A program made the translations under genes and the position numbers. Shown piece after piece: positions 7,877 to 14,965 of a stretch of DNA of 21,665 nt; position 1 is the stretch's first letter, and each line of letters begins with the position of its first letter. Under the pieces are notes generated by a model. It was not told where the DNA came from, ran no database searches, and saw only the letters and a program-made list of their open reading frames with translations. This stretch comes from a virus. The stretch is from the IMG/VR virus record IMGVR_UViG_3300031952_000172, positions 1 through 21,665 of that record; one strand, given 5' to 3'.

Positions 7877-8041
7877 TTACTCCTTTTTAAATAAGTTTTT
7901 AATAAAGTTTACCAATCTATGCCAAAAGCCGGATTTTTGGACACCTGTCCTTACCGAAGGACAACCGACCGGCTGAATCTCTAAAGGATGCCGCTTTAAA
8001 TACCACCTGCTTCTTGGATTATGTTTTTCGCCGTAGCCGAT
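7877..8041 (-). CDS. 54-codon ORF lacking a standard start, directly after the Bbp19-like stop
   Basis: After the TAA of the Bbp19-like gene the same frame stays open for 54 codons to a TAA four bases before the scaffold ATG. It has no ATG, GTG or TTG near its beginning. The first codon is ATC, with AAGGGGG about six bases upstream, so initiation at ATC, or readthrough of the UAA, would be needed. The peptide starts I-G-Y-G-E-K-H-N-P-R-S-R-W-Y-L-K-R-H-P-L and ends in a basic amphipathic stretch. It has protein-like composition and fills the gap exactly. Its end supplies the scaffold SD. It could also be a decayed or non-coding segment. No function is recognised. Confidence 0.45.
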   Translation of the reverse strand: MGYGEKHNPRSRWYLKRHPLEIQPVGCPSVRTGVQKSGFWHRLVNFIKNLFKKE

Positions 8042-8314
8042 TTATTCCCCCTTCGTTAAATCCTCAAGTATCTGCTTTAAGTCTTTTTCCAATAGATTCT
8101 TGATATGGACATAGATACTGCGCCTGCCTTCATTGAAACTCATCTGACCATGATTATCGTTATAGGTCGTATGGTTTATGAAGCAACGCTTCTCTAAATC
8201 CCTAAGGACTTTCCGCCCATCTTCCGAGTCAAATACGCGCTGATATAATTGCTGATTTTCAGTAATCTGTTTTTCTATTTCCCGCAACTGTTTTTTATCT
8301 TCGTAGCCAAACAT
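8042..8314 (-). CDS. Bbp19-like phage protein
   Basis: The 90-aa protein has the family pattern: Y-Q-R-V-F-D-S-E-D-G-R-K-V-L-R-D-L, then E-G-R-R-S-I-Y-V-H-I-K-N-L-L. It is mainly helical. Homologues (named after a Bordetella phage BPP-1 gene) lie beside portal genes; the molecular role is not firmly known. The ATG shares one base with the portal stop (TAATG), and the SD is an AGGAG inside the last portal codons, so the two are translationally coupled. Confidence 0.75.
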   Translation of the reverse strand: MFGYEDKKQLREIEKQITENQQLYQRVFDSEDGRKVLRDLEKRCFINHTTYNDNHGQMSFNEGRRSIYVHIKNLLEKDLKQILEDLTKGE

Positions 8315-9939
8315 TATTTAACTCCTGCCGGCACTTGCGCCTCTTTGATATTCCGATCCGCTTCTGTGGCAACCTTAGTCGTTTCTACGCCCTGTTTCAT
8401 CATCTCCATCTGCATTGCTATTGCCTGTTGCTCTGCCCTGCCCGTCCTTATATCCAAAACTTCTTCATCATCTCTTATAACTTTTGGCGTTATATTCGTT
8501 ACCTCTGCGGTATAATCCACCAATTCATCGAAGTCAATCTTATCAAAGGTTTCTGGATTGACCTGGCCGAATGAAGCGATAATCTGCATTGCCTGGCTGA
8601 GATTATTCAACTCCAGGGATTTCTGCGCCCGGGCAAGAGGAGAGATATATTGGATCACATATTCTTCATTGATTAACTCCGGGGGAAGTGAGGGCAATTT
8701 ACCAAGCCTTGCCGCGATAGAATATATATTCTCAATCGTAGGGCTTAATTTCTCGCGCATGATATTTCCGATTGCGCTCCCGAGTAATTGCATACGCTGA
8801 TTATTGCGGATATTCACTTCTGTGGCGGTCATATTGCCTATTTGCTGGATCATCACAAATAAATCGTTATAGAACGCCTGGGCCACCTTCTCCTGTTTAT
8901 ATTTCACATAATCCAAACCTAAAGGCACATTCGCCGCCGTATTGATAGGTACAATATGCTCATTAGGATAACCGGCGTTCTTGATATTTATGCCACGAGG
9001 GTTAAAGTTAAACGGCCTAAGAAAAGCCTCATCCGGCACTTCTAATGGCGGGGCTACCATCAACTGAGCACCTAAGATATTAGTCTTTTCCATCTGATTG
9101 AGCATCTTAATATCCGGGAAGATATTATCGGCTACTGCGTATCCATAAGGGTTGCCTTTAGCCTTAGCGAAACGCGATACCATAAAACGAAATTCCCTGA
9201 AACCTGATTCCCTGACCACCTTGATAACCTTACGGTCAATCCACAATGCCGCATAAGGCATATTTTTAGAATCTTTCTTACCCTGGTCATAGACTTCTCT
9301 TGGGAATACGCAGAATAGATATTTGAATTTAGTCGTATAATCACCCTTCTCATAACACTTGAGGACATCCTCTCCTACTGCCTTGCCGAATTTGCCATAG
9401 GCTTGCGAAGCAGTAAATTCATATTCTATATAAGCCGTATTGACTCTGTTAGCCGCGTCATTGCAGATGATCACGTTCTCAATAGATAAACTATCAAACC
9501 TTATATCCTCTTTTAAATCTTCCTCAAGATAAAGTATATCCGTGCCGATTGCGCCAAGCCCAAGATAACCCTCGACATCTTCCTGATAGAAATTTGAACC
9601 GTTGATCATTCCATACAACACATCTTCGGTATCTTTCAGATAATCCAGGATATTGCGCCTGGTCATCAGGTTGCGGTTACGCAGTCCGATTGTGAACCAT
9701 TTGGTCTGCGGCCCGGACATATAAGCCTGCATCCCCGCGGCAAAATAGGCATTGGCCATAATCGCTGTCGAGTCATAAATATCAGTAGGGGCCCTATCGC
9801 CTAAATTATAATTGCGGGTAATATAGGCTTTGCGAGGCAGGCAATAATAGGTTTTCTCCTGCCAATAAGCCTCAAGAGATGCCCGGTTGCCCTTTTCTGT
9901 GTCATAAATACGTAAGTGTCTTTGCGCTATATTTTCCAA
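8314..9939 (-). CDS. Portal protein (head-to-tail connecting protein family)
   Basis: The product is 541 aa, the usual size. The N-terminus has the family pattern W-Q-E-K-T-Y-Y-C-L-P, D-I-Y-D-S-T-A, A-A-G-M-Q-A-Y-M-S-G-P-Q-T-K-W-F and a later G-L-G-A-I-G-T-D-I-L-Y (about residues 25-137). A stem-like region follows (Q-Q-I-G-N-M-T-A-T-E-V) and a Gln/Met-rich helical C-terminus. The dodecameric portal is the DNA gate at one capsid vertex and docks terminase and tail. The start appears to be TTG at 9939, with GGAGG six bases upstream embedded in the final Gly-Gly codons of the preceding gene. Motifs and neighbours agree strongly. Confidence 0.92.
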   Translation of the reverse strand: MENIAQRHLRIYDTEKGNRASLEAYWQEKTYYCLPRKAYITRNYNLGDRAPTDIYDSTAIMANAYFAAGMQAYMSGPQTKWFTIGLRNRNLMTRRNILDYLKDTEDVLYGMINGSNFYQEDVEGYLGLGAIGTDILYLEEDLKEDIRFDSLSIENVIICNDAANRVNTAYIEYEFTASQAYGKFGKAVGEDVLKCYEKGDYTTKFKYLFCVFPREVYDQGKKDSKNMPYAALWIDRKVIKVVRESGFREFRFMVSRFAKAKGNPYGYAVADNIFPDIKMLNQMEKTNILGAQLMVAPPLEVPDEAFLRPFNFNPRGINIKNAGYPNEHIVPINTAANVPLGLDYVKYKQEKVAQAFYNDLFVMIQQIGNMTATEVNIRNNQRMQLLGSAIGNIMREKLSPTIENIYSIAARLGKLPSLPPELINEEYVIQYISPLARAQKSLELNNLSQAMQIIASFGQVNPETFDKIDFDELVDYTAEVTNITPKVIRDDEEVLDIRTGRAEQQAIAMQMEMMKQGVETTKVATEADRNIKEAQVPAGVK

Positions 9940-9941
9940 GA

Positions 9942-10280
9942 CTAACCTCCTAAAATTGAGTTTGTGCCGATATTCGCCTGACTAGGAATCCCTAAAGGTG
10001 AGGTTAAAATCGTTTGTGTCTGGGAAAGCCGTTGCCTTTTTAGTTTATCTTTCGCTTCCTGCGTTGCCAATGCTTCTGCTCCTGCGGCTTTCGCTTCGGC
10101 AGCTTTGACCTGCGCTTCCTGATAGGAAAGAAGTCCCTGCTGCTGTTGTCTTTGAAATTCAATAAGCTCATTCTGCTGTTCTTCCTCTTGGGCAGCTTGC
10201 ATCTGGGATGTAATAACAGACGCTCCTGCGCCTATTACCGCAGATGCTATAATCGCCGGGACTATGAATGCTGGTGGCAT
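9942..10280 (-). CDS. Small putative internal virion / DNA-ejection protein
   Basis: The protein is 112 aa. Residues 4-25 form one hydrophobic, Ala/Ile/Val-rich segment. Next is a long Gln/Glu/Ala/Lys-rich helix with coiled-coil character (about 28-85), then a Gly/Ser/Asn tail ending T-N-S-I-L-G-G. This layout is seen in small podophage proteins next to the portal that are thought to be internal or ejected. AGGAGG lies five bases before the ATG. The start overlaps the upstream gene by 19 bases. The role is inferred from layout and position only. Confidence 0.55.
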   Translation of the reverse strand: MPPAFIVPAIIASAVIGAGASVITSQMQAAQEEEQQNELIEFQRQQQQGLLSYQEAQVKAAEAKAAGAEALATQEAKDKLKRQRLSQTQTILTSPLGIPSQANIGTNSILGG

Positions 10281-10627
10281 ACTATCCTCCTATAAATAAA
10301 TCTACTCATGTCTTTATTAAACCAAGATATACTTTCGGGATTTTCCTTTTTGATGATCTCTTTTATGCCTTGTCTGCCGGCTGAAAACTCTTTATGGATA
10401 CCATTGTGTTTGCTATATACCCCGAAAAAATGTATGTTCTTTCCTTCCTGCGTCAATAATACTTTCATTGTTTCGGCATTGGTAAGCAATAATGGGTTAT
10501 GCCTTATTTTTTCAAGCCATTCATCATTAAGTTTAATAAAAAAACCGAAGCCATCATCACAAGAATACATCCTGCCTGTATCATCCATCAGGGAAATAAA
10601 ATTATAAACCTGTTCCTGGTCAATCAT
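10262..10627 (-). CDS. Conserved-looking phage protein, unknown (possibly degenerate GNAT-like)
   Basis: The product is 121 aa, mixed alpha/beta, with E-F-S-A-G-R-Q-G-I-K-E-I-I in the middle and an aromatic C-terminal stretch W-F-N-K-D-M-S-R-F-I-Y-R-R. Podophages often carry an acetyltransferase-like protein in this part of the operon, and the late R-x-G-x-K-E and aromatic strand pattern faintly resembles one. No acetyl-CoA loop can be shown. The ATG at 10627 sits inside the end of the 55-aa gene (8-base overlap), with only a weak AAGG far upstream, so coupling to that gene is likely. Confidence 0.6.
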   Translation of the reverse strand: MIDQEQVYNFISLMDDTGRMYSCDDGFGFFIKLNDEWLEKIRHNPLLLTNAETMKVLLTQEGKNIHFFGVYSKHNGIHKEFSAGRQGIKEIIKKENPESISWFNKDMSRFIYRRIVCHQHS

Positions 10628-10787
10628 AGTTCAAATGCCTTTTGTTCTTATTCTTTAAATGCTGCTCCCACATCCCATAGGCCTTGCCTAAAGCGTGTTT
10701 CTGGGATAATCCTTCCTTCTCAACCATATATTTAACGGCGCGAGAGATATATTCAGCTTTCTTTTCGTTTTTATTGGGTTGTGGCAT
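10620..10787 (-). CDS. 55-aa conserved-type small protein after terminase
   Basis: A 55-codon gene starts at the ATG directly following the terminase TAG. Its SD is GGAGG, five bases upstream, inside the terminase end. The product is highly charged and helical: A-E-Y-I-S-R-A-V-K-Y-M-V-E-K-E-G, then Q-K-H-A-L-G-K-A-Y-G-M-W. Small proteins with a terminal K-A-Y-G-M type motif occur beside phage terminase genes, but no function is established. The stop overlaps the next ATG. Confidence 0.7.
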   Translation of the reverse strand: MPQPNKNEKKAEYISRAVKYMVEKEGLSQKHALGKAYGMWEQHLKNKNKRHLNYD

Positions 10788-12347
10788 CTATGCCTCCAAC
10801 GGATGATAAGCCGGCGATGTTACAGGCTGACGTTTATAATTTCCGTTTAAAATGTCATATCCCTTTACCTGCTCCACTTCCATACCTTGCCTATTCATCC
10901 GGCCCTTGATTGGGGCTTTGGCTATCTGTTGTTGCATAGCAAAGGCATCTATCAGATCAACATAAAGCGATTTAAAACCGTCTATCGTAACCCCCGTAAG
11001 TTCAGTTTCAAGTTCGGCAAGCCAGGGAGAAAATTCAGGTAATTGGATTGTATGGGCCTTAAATCTAGGGGCCAACATCTTCACTCTTTCTAACTTTGAA
11101 CCCACCGAGGCGTGTTCTATCGGCACAATATCAAAATAGATATTCCTGCGCTGCATTTCTTTATAGATGAATGGTTCTAATATCTGTTTGAAATGACCTT
11201 TCTCTATGCCTACCGGGATGCGCCGGGAGCCGCCTAAATATGGTGTCCACTTGATCACAACCTCAAATAACTTGTCTATAAATTCATCTGACTTCCACCG
11301 GCCATAAGGGAAGTCCACTATCGTCCACATATTCTGTTCTGATACCGCATTGACGCAGATTGCCCGGTAGCAAGCTGATTTATTGACACTTGAAGCCGGA
11401 TCAACTGTGATAAACAAATTATGGTCTTTGATTATGTTATCCACATAAAGATATGAATAACGGACAAAATCTGCCTTATCGAATACCCTGGATTCAATAC
11501 TTGTGGCCTCGCACATCCTTTCCCTCATCCATACATCAATCTGGCCTACCCTGCGGAAACTTTCCCTTTGCTTTTCTATTTCAGGCAGGGGAAACTTCTC
11601 GATCCAGTTCGGCTCGCCCTGTTCATTCAATATCGCAACCTTGCGGGTCTGAAAATTCAACTCTCCCGCGGCATTGAATACCCTCTCAACGATACATTTT
11701 TCACCTAGGTTATTGCCGATTAAGAATATCCGGGTATGCTGGCCCAGGAACATCACATCGGATAAGAACCATAACCAGTCGCTTTCCAACACTGTATCGC
11801 TACGGGCATCCTCTGTGTCCTGGATGTCATCGCATACGCATATCTTGGGCCTTCTGTCTACGTTGGACAGGCCCCTGATTGATGAACCCTTGCCATAGGC
11901 TTCAATGCGGATATTATGGATTTTGCCCTGGGCATCCTTTACATCAGCCGAGAATATGGAGGCTGATTTTTGTTTTACTTCCACAAGATTGGCGTTTAAT
12001 GCAGGATTGGTCAAGTATTCGGTTTCTATTTCGAGGAGTTTTTGCGCGGCAAGTGTAGCGTTCTGTTTGATTAAAACTATATAATCCCTCTCAACGGTAG
12101 GGAACATCAGGCAATGCAACGGGAATGACCGCAAGACAATCTGCCCCTTCCCGGATTCCCTAAATCCTTCAATGGCAAAATTGTCTATTTCTTTCAGTAA
12201 TATATCCGACCATTCATAATGATATTTGGGAGGGGCAACCTCATCTTTGCCATTTACAAGCATCAGGTATCGGAAATCAACAAGAGTCTGGCGGGATAAC
12301 TCGACTCTCTCTTTGAGCGCCGCAATCTGATCAGGGGTAAGATTCAA
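10788..12347 (-). CDS. terL: Terminase large subunit
   Basis: The 519-aa protein has an N-terminal ATPase with a Walker A-like G-F-R-E-S-G-K-G (61-68), an RNA-helicase-like G-S-S-I-R-G-L and R-R-P-K segment (154-168), Walker B I-C-V-C-D-D-I-Q-D (169-177) and a coupling motif I-G-N-N (about 210-213). The C-terminal nuclease domain begins with F-I-T-V-D-P-A-S-S, whose Asp316 is a likely metal ligand, and ends with a further acidic D-L-I-D-A-F motif. It packages genome DNA through the portal and cuts it. The start is probably TTG 12347, with AAGGA about six bases upstream. The putative small subunit lies just upstream. Confidence 0.95.
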   Translation of the reverse strand: MNLTPDQIAALKERVELSRQTLVDFRYLMLVNGKDEVAPPKYHYEWSDILLKEIDNFAIEGFRESGKGQIVLRSFPLHCLMFPTVERDYIVLIKQNATLAAQKLLEIETEYLTNPALNANLVEVKQKSASIFSADVKDAQGKIHNIRIEAYGKGSSIRGLSNVDRRPKICVCDDIQDTEDARSDTVLESDWLWFLSDVMFLGQHTRIFLIGNNLGEKCIVERVFNAAGELNFQTRKVAILNEQGEPNWIEKFPLPEIEKQRESFRRVGQIDVWMRERMCEATSIESRVFDKADFVRYSYLYVDNIIKDHNLFITVDPASSVNKSACYRAICVNAVSEQNMWTIVDFPYGRWKSDEFIDKLFEVVIKWTPYLGGSRRIPVGIEKGHFKQILEPFIYKEMQRRNIYFDIVPIEHASVGSKLERVKMLAPRFKAHTIQLPEFSPWLAELETELTGVTIDGFKSLYVDLIDAFAMQQQIAKAPIKGRMNRQGMEVEQVKGYDILNGNYKRQPVTSPAYHPLEA

Positions 12348-12349
12348 AT

Positions 12350-12691
12350 TTATCCTTTACCAAAAGTCCTGCATTTATAGGGATCAGCAACAAATGGGAT
12401 ACCATGCGAATATTTAAGGCGATAATTTAATTTATGTTCTTTAATCAACTGCTTGGCTCTTTCCCAATGTCCCTGTTCATCAGCTATAAGCGCATTTTCA
12501 ATACGCTTTACTTCCCAAAGCACATCAGGCGGGCAATCAATCACCTTACGCCAGGTCTTTATCGCCTCATCAAGCGCCGCCCTTTCCCCGGGCAATAGAC
12601 TTTCTTTATCAAAGATGCACCTTAAAACCATTTGATGCATCAAACCTATTGAGGGGGCAAGGCGTTCTTTAATTTGTATTAGAGGGGGCAT
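12350..12691 (-). CDS. Small protein between terminase genes, unknown
   Basis: From ATG 12691 the product is 113 aa. A TTG nine bases upstream is possible, but neither start has a clear SD, so coupling to the upstream gene (23-base overlap) is likely. The protein is helical, with a Trp/Pro segment V-I-D-C-P-P-D-V-L-W-E-V-K-R and a basic C-terminus P-Y-K-C-R-T-F-G-K-G. It lies between the putative small and large terminase genes and could be a packaging accessory. It has no recognised family. Confidence 0.6.
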   Translation of the reverse strand: MPPLIQIKERLAPSIGLMHQMVLRCIFDKESLLPGERAALDEAIKTWRKVIDCPPDVLWEVKRIENALIADEQGHWERAKQLIKEHKLNYRLKYSHGIPFVADPYKCRTFGKG

Positions 12692-13025
12692 ACTTATCAA
12701 GACGATTGAGTAATGGCTTGGCTATGATTTCCTCGTAGAATATATTATGTCCAATGGAACCGGAATGTTCTGTTTTATCAATGACCTTTCCATCTATCCT
12801 GTCAAAATATTCTCTGATTGAAGGAAGATCACTATCTTGGGTAGCTTTCAATATCAACTGCATAGCTACAATAAGATTGACTTCCCCTTGTTCATCTTTA
12901 TTGGTGATGGGATTATGAAAATTGATTTTAGTGTGCGATAATCTACGAAGCCAATCGGTAGGAGTCCGCCCTTTATGGCGGCCATTCTTTTTGGGTTGGT
13001 AAGTGGAAGTAAACTGCTTTCCCAT
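12669..13025 (-). CDS. Putative terminase small subunit-like protein (DUF5681-like)
   Basis: The product is 118 aa. The N-terminus is basic with a K-K-N-G-R-H-K-G-R-T-P motif, as in proteins that bind the phage packaging site. Later come V-A-M-Q-L-I-L-K-A and R-E-Y-F-D-R-I-D-G-K-V-I-D-K-T-E-H-S-G, close to the D-R-x-D-G-K-P pattern of DUF5681/terminase small subunit-like proteins. It is the first gene after the promoter and hairpin leader, two genes before the large subunit, the usual place for terS. GAGG lies four bases before the ATG. DNA binding and subunit role are inferred. Confidence 0.65.
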   Translation of the reverse strand: MGKQFTSTYQPKKNGRHKGRTPTDWLRRLSHTKINFHNPITNKDEQGEVNLIVAMQLILKATQDSDLPSIREYFDRIDGKVIDKTEHSGSIGHNIFYEEIIAKPLLNRLDKYAPSNTN

Positions 13026-13053
13026 AAAACCTCGTTTAAATTCGTTTAATTAA

Positions 13054-13119
13054 GGGCGCAAGAAAAGAAGCTCTTTAGCTTAACGGCTGAGATATTTTAA
13101 TGTTCCTCTTTCTGCGCCC
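13054..13119 (-). promoter_or_regulatory. Nested hairpin in the late-operon leader
   Basis: On the minus strand GGGCGCA (13119..13113) pairs with TGCGCCC (13060..13054). The stem is extended by a GAAAGA-rich arm facing a TCTTTTC-rich arm with single-base bulges. Inside it AAGCT-AAAG-AGCTT forms a second 5-bp hairpin. There is no U-run after the stem, so it is not an intrinsic terminator. It would be in the 5' leader of the terminase transcript. A packaging-site (pac/cos) element, a regulatory leader or an antitermination site are all possible. Confidence 0.5.
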
Positions 13120-13149
13120 CTTATAGTTAAAGTATAGTGTTATGATATA

Positions 13150-13177
13150 ATTATACAAATAACAACCACTTTCTCAA
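13150..13177 (-). promoter_or_regulatory. Sigma70-type promoter for the late operon
   Basis: On the minus strand the -35 box TTGAGA (13177..13172) matches consensus at five of six positions. The -10 box TATAAT (13155..13150) is perfect, and the spacer is 16 bp in AT-rich DNA. Transcription would start near 13143 and run into the hairpin leader and terminase genes. It lies after the terminator at 13423..13477, consistent with an independent late unit. It overlaps the last bases of the 65-aa ORF. Confidence 0.65.
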
Positions 13178-13371
13178 GGCCTGCGCATAAGTATCCGCCC
13201 GACGATACTTTCCACGTGGCGAAGCATTGTTATTGCACGCTCAATTTCAGTCAGTTTCCGGCTGATTTTATTGGAATCCTTGCGGGACAGCATTCTGTTC
13301 TCTTCAAAGAGTTTCCTTAGTTTCCTTTGAGGTATATTTACTTTGACTTCTGTGAATGGAATTATTGGCAT
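13174..13371 (-). CDS. 65-aa basic helical protein, unknown
   Basis: The ORF encodes a basic, mostly helical protein: Q-R-K-L-R-K-L-F-E-E-N, then K-I-S-R-K-L-T-E-I-E-R-A-I-T-M-L, with coiled-coil spacing. The ATG has no SD of its own. An 18-codon ORF (ATG 13417) ends eight bases into it and could couple translation. It lies between the terminator and the late promoter, so its transcription source is unclear. A real gene is plausible but not proven. Confidence 0.4.
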   Translation of the reverse strand: MPIIPFTEVKVNIPQRKLRKLFEENRMLSRKDSNKISRKLTEIERAITMLRHVESIVGRILMRRP

Positions 13372-13422
13372 ATACCGATTCTGCGTTTTGCGATTTCAAG
13401 ATACTCCGCTTTTGTCATAAAT

Positions 13423-13477
13423 AAAAAAGGCAATGGTGCGCATTGGATACTATCCTTTGCTGCTTAATACCATTGCC
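13423..13477 (-). terminator. Rho-independent terminator closing the early/middle operon
   Basis: On the minus strand GGCAATGGT (13477..13469) pairs perfectly over 9 bp with ACCATTGCC (13437..13429), immediately followed by six T (13428..13423). The 31-base loop holds a small GGAT-AGT-ATCC hairpin. It comes 25 bases after the stop of the DUF2292-like gene and before the late promoter, so it separates the two transcription units. Confidence 0.8.
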
Positions 13478-13501
13478 TCACGAATACCGTGCCGGCCTAC
13501 C

Positions 13502-13657
13502 CTAAGCTATCGTAGTTTCTCTTTCCTTGTGTTCTTCTTTCATTCCCGATATTTTCCCTTGATGAGTCCTTATGGTGATAGTAAAGCTGCCGAAAGGAAC
13601 CTCATCTTTAGCTACCCGGATGATCTCTTGCAAAACTCTCTCTTGCTTATCTTCCAT
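13502..13657 (-). CDS. 51-aa DUF2292-like small protein
   Basis: A 51-codon gene starts at ATG 13657 with GGAG and AAGG just upstream. The in-frame ATG at 13678 is less well placed. The product has a helix followed by P-F-G-S-F-T-I-T-I-R-T-H-Q-G-K-I-S, matching the Y-G-S-V-x-I-x-x-x-x-G-K-V-x-x-I-E pattern of the DUF2292 small proteins seen in bacteria and phages, whose role is unknown. It overlaps the preceding 49-aa gene by 11 bases. Both genes begin with a near-identical M-E-D-x-Q segment. It is the last gene before the terminator. Confidence 0.6.
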   Translation of the reverse strand: MEDKQERVLQEIIRVAKDEVPFGSFTITIRTHQGKISGMKEEHKERETTIA

Positions 13658-13796
13658 CACCTTCTCCAAAAATCTCATCTATGATTGATTTACAATGTTC
13701 TTTTGTGAAATGCGTGCGCTTAAGTAAAACCCTTTCAACTTCTTTCCGCGAACTCTGTTTGGCTTCCAATAAAATCTTATCTTGGTTATCTTCCAT
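13647..13796 (-). CDS. 49-aa acidic/basic helical protein, unknown
   Basis: The ORF from ATG 13796 encodes a charged helical peptide: S-S-R-K-E-V-E-R-V-L-L-K-R-T-H-F-T-K-E-H-C-K-S-I-I-D-E-I-F. It was chosen over a 64-codon ORF in another frame of the same stretch because its composition is protein-like and it couples to the DUF2292-like start by an 11-base overlap. The SD is weak. It shares its first codons (ATGGAAGATAA) with the following gene, suggesting a small local duplication. Confidence 0.5.
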   Translation of the reverse strand: MEDNQDKILLEAKQSSRKEVERVLLKRTHFTKEHCKSIIDEIFGEGDGR

Positions 13797-13829
13797 TTTT
13801 CTAAGGTATAAATTGCATAAATAAAGCTA

Positions 13830-13889
13830 TTACGAAATCCGGGAACCAATAACAAAGACAAAAATAGGAACATAGAAATAGGCAGACAT
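13830..13889 (-). CDS. Possible 19-aa hydrophobic peptide
   Basis: From ATG 13889, with AGGG four bases upstream, a 19-codon frame encodes one hydrophobic stretch (Y-F-Y-V-P-I-F-V-F-V-I-G). The length suits a single membrane segment. It fills a 123-bp gap between the zinc protein and the 49-aa ORF. Its shortness makes it a weak call. Confidence 0.22.
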   Translation of the reverse strand: MSAYFYVPIFVFVIGSRIS

Positions 13890-13919
13890 AAAACCCTTTT
13901 CTTGTTTTCCGATCACACT

Positions 13920-14345
13920 TCATTTCCCCTCCCCATTAAACACCTTGTCATTGCGGTCTTGTTCTTCTTTGTCTAATCTACATAAAGGACATTCGCCCAT
14001 TTGTATATTGTATTGATGTCCGCACTTACAAATTATGTGTTGCCATCTTAACATTTCTTCTTCGCTATCTATCCTCTTTGGGGTTTCTTCGAGGTGACTT
14101 TTATCCCAACACTCATCACATACAGTAAAAGTAGTTCCACCCTCGTTCTTACTTCTTAATTTTCCGCACATATCGCAGGGATATTTCCTTTCGTCATCCT
14201 CCTTTGCCTGTGGGAGTTTACTTTCTAATTCTACAATTTTCATTCGTGCCTCTGCGAGTTCTTGCTCTACCCTGCATAAACAACAATCGTTAGGAAAGTG
14301 TTGATGTAGAATGTCGTGCTGATTAACCCCTATTTTCGTGGGCAT
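13920..14345 (-). CDS. Cys-rich zinc-ribbon protein, unknown
   Basis: ATG 14345 is chosen because GGAGG lies five bases upstream. The longer frame back to 14405 has no such site. The 141-aa product has C-C-L-C near residue 21, a short coiled coil, C-D-M-C and C-D-E-C about 20 residues apart, and a last C-K-C...C-P-L-C pair, so two or more zinc ribbons are likely. It could bind nucleic acid or protein. It overlaps the upstream HNH gene by 16 bases. Confidence 0.7.
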   Translation of the reverse strand: MPTKIGVNQHDILHQHFPNDCCLCRVEQELAEARMKIVELESKLPQAKEDDERKYPCDMCGKLRSKNEGGTTFTVCDECWDKSHLEETPKRIDSEEEMLRWQHIICKCGHQYNIQMGECPLCRLDKEEQDRNDKVFNGEGK

Positions 14346-14737
14346 CTTTTCCTCCGTTTCTTTCCAGAGTTTAATAAAGCACCAAGTCGTGCATTTTCCG
14401 ACCATTCAATAAATCGGCAGTTATCCAACCTATAACCCTTTGTGTTATCTATTCTATCTATTGACGAATGTTTTAATAGCCACGCTTTATCCCTAAACCA
14501 CAGATACTTGAACTCGTCTGGGGTCATTTCAAATATAATCTTACCCACATAGCCATAGCGAGGTGCGGTGCAACGCTTTCTTGCACTCTGATAGTGCTTA
14601 TACCAAGGATGTTCTTTATGCCATTCCTCTTTCCATTTTGGGTTTCTACATTTACCACAATACGCTTTCCTGCTTGTTGATACACAAGTAAACTCTCTTT
14701 TGCACCGTCTACACTCCTTTATCACTCCACACGCCAT
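14330..14737 (-). CDS. HNH-like endonuclease, copy 1 of a related pair
   Basis: The 135-aa protein starts with a zinc ribbon (C-R-R-C ... C-G-K-C, residues 9-31). The second half has K-H-S-S-I-D-R-I-D-N, then D-N-C-R-F-I-E-W-S-E-N-A-R-L-G, the S-I-D-R-I-D and N-C-R-W-x-x-x-x-E-N pattern of a large phage HNH-like family. It is basic at the C-terminus. AGGAG lies six bases before the ATG, which directly follows the TAA of the 75-aa gene. It is clearly related to the gene at 14955..15383. A mobile (homing) role is likely; cleavage activity is not shown. Confidence 0.75.
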   Translation of the reverse strand: MACGVIKECRRCKREFTCVSTSRKAYCGKCRNPKWKEEWHKEHPWYKHYQSARKRCTAPRYGYVGKIIFEMTPDEFKYLWFRDKAWLLKHSSIDRIDNTKGYRLDNCRFIEWSENARLGALLNSGKKRRKRCPRK

Positions 14738-14965
14738 TTATTTCTCCTTTAGTGGCTTACCGCAATTATCACAATTTCCTTTTTCGCCATTATCAAAGTG
14801 CCAACATTTACACTCGCCTTGTCCTAAAGCGGAGAGTGCATCTATAAGCCTTTCACAATTTGCCCAACTATGACACTTCTCAAAAGAACAATCTTCTTTG
14901 TTGGGTTCGCATCCCTGAACTTCAGCGAATACTTTCCAAAGTTCCTTTTCTCTATCATTTTGCAT
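14738..14965 (-). CDS. 75-aa Cys-rich protein, unknown
   Basis: The protein has Cys at C-E-P-N-K-E-D-C, K-C, N-C, then C-K-C and C-D-N-C-G-K-P near the C-terminus. The last part looks like half a zinc ribbon. TGGGGG lies seven bases before the ATG, and the start overlaps the upstream HNH gene by 11 bases. It sits between the two related HNH genes. No function can be assigned. Confidence 0.65.
   Translation of the reverse strand: MQNDREKELWKVFAEVQGCEPNKEDCSFEKCHSWANCERLIDALSALGQGECKCWHFDNGEKGNCDNCGKPLKEK

Noticed and set aside
13679-13873. 64-codon minus-strand ORF with a hydrophobic start
   Set aside because: It has no SD and its composition after the first third is odd. The overlapping 49-aa frame is more protein-like and couples to the next gene, so the longer ORF is taken as a shadow.
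13920-14405. Longer start at 14405 for the zinc-ribbon protein
   Set aside because: ATG 14345 has a perfect GGAGG with five-base spacing; the upstream extension lies inside the HNH gene without an SD.
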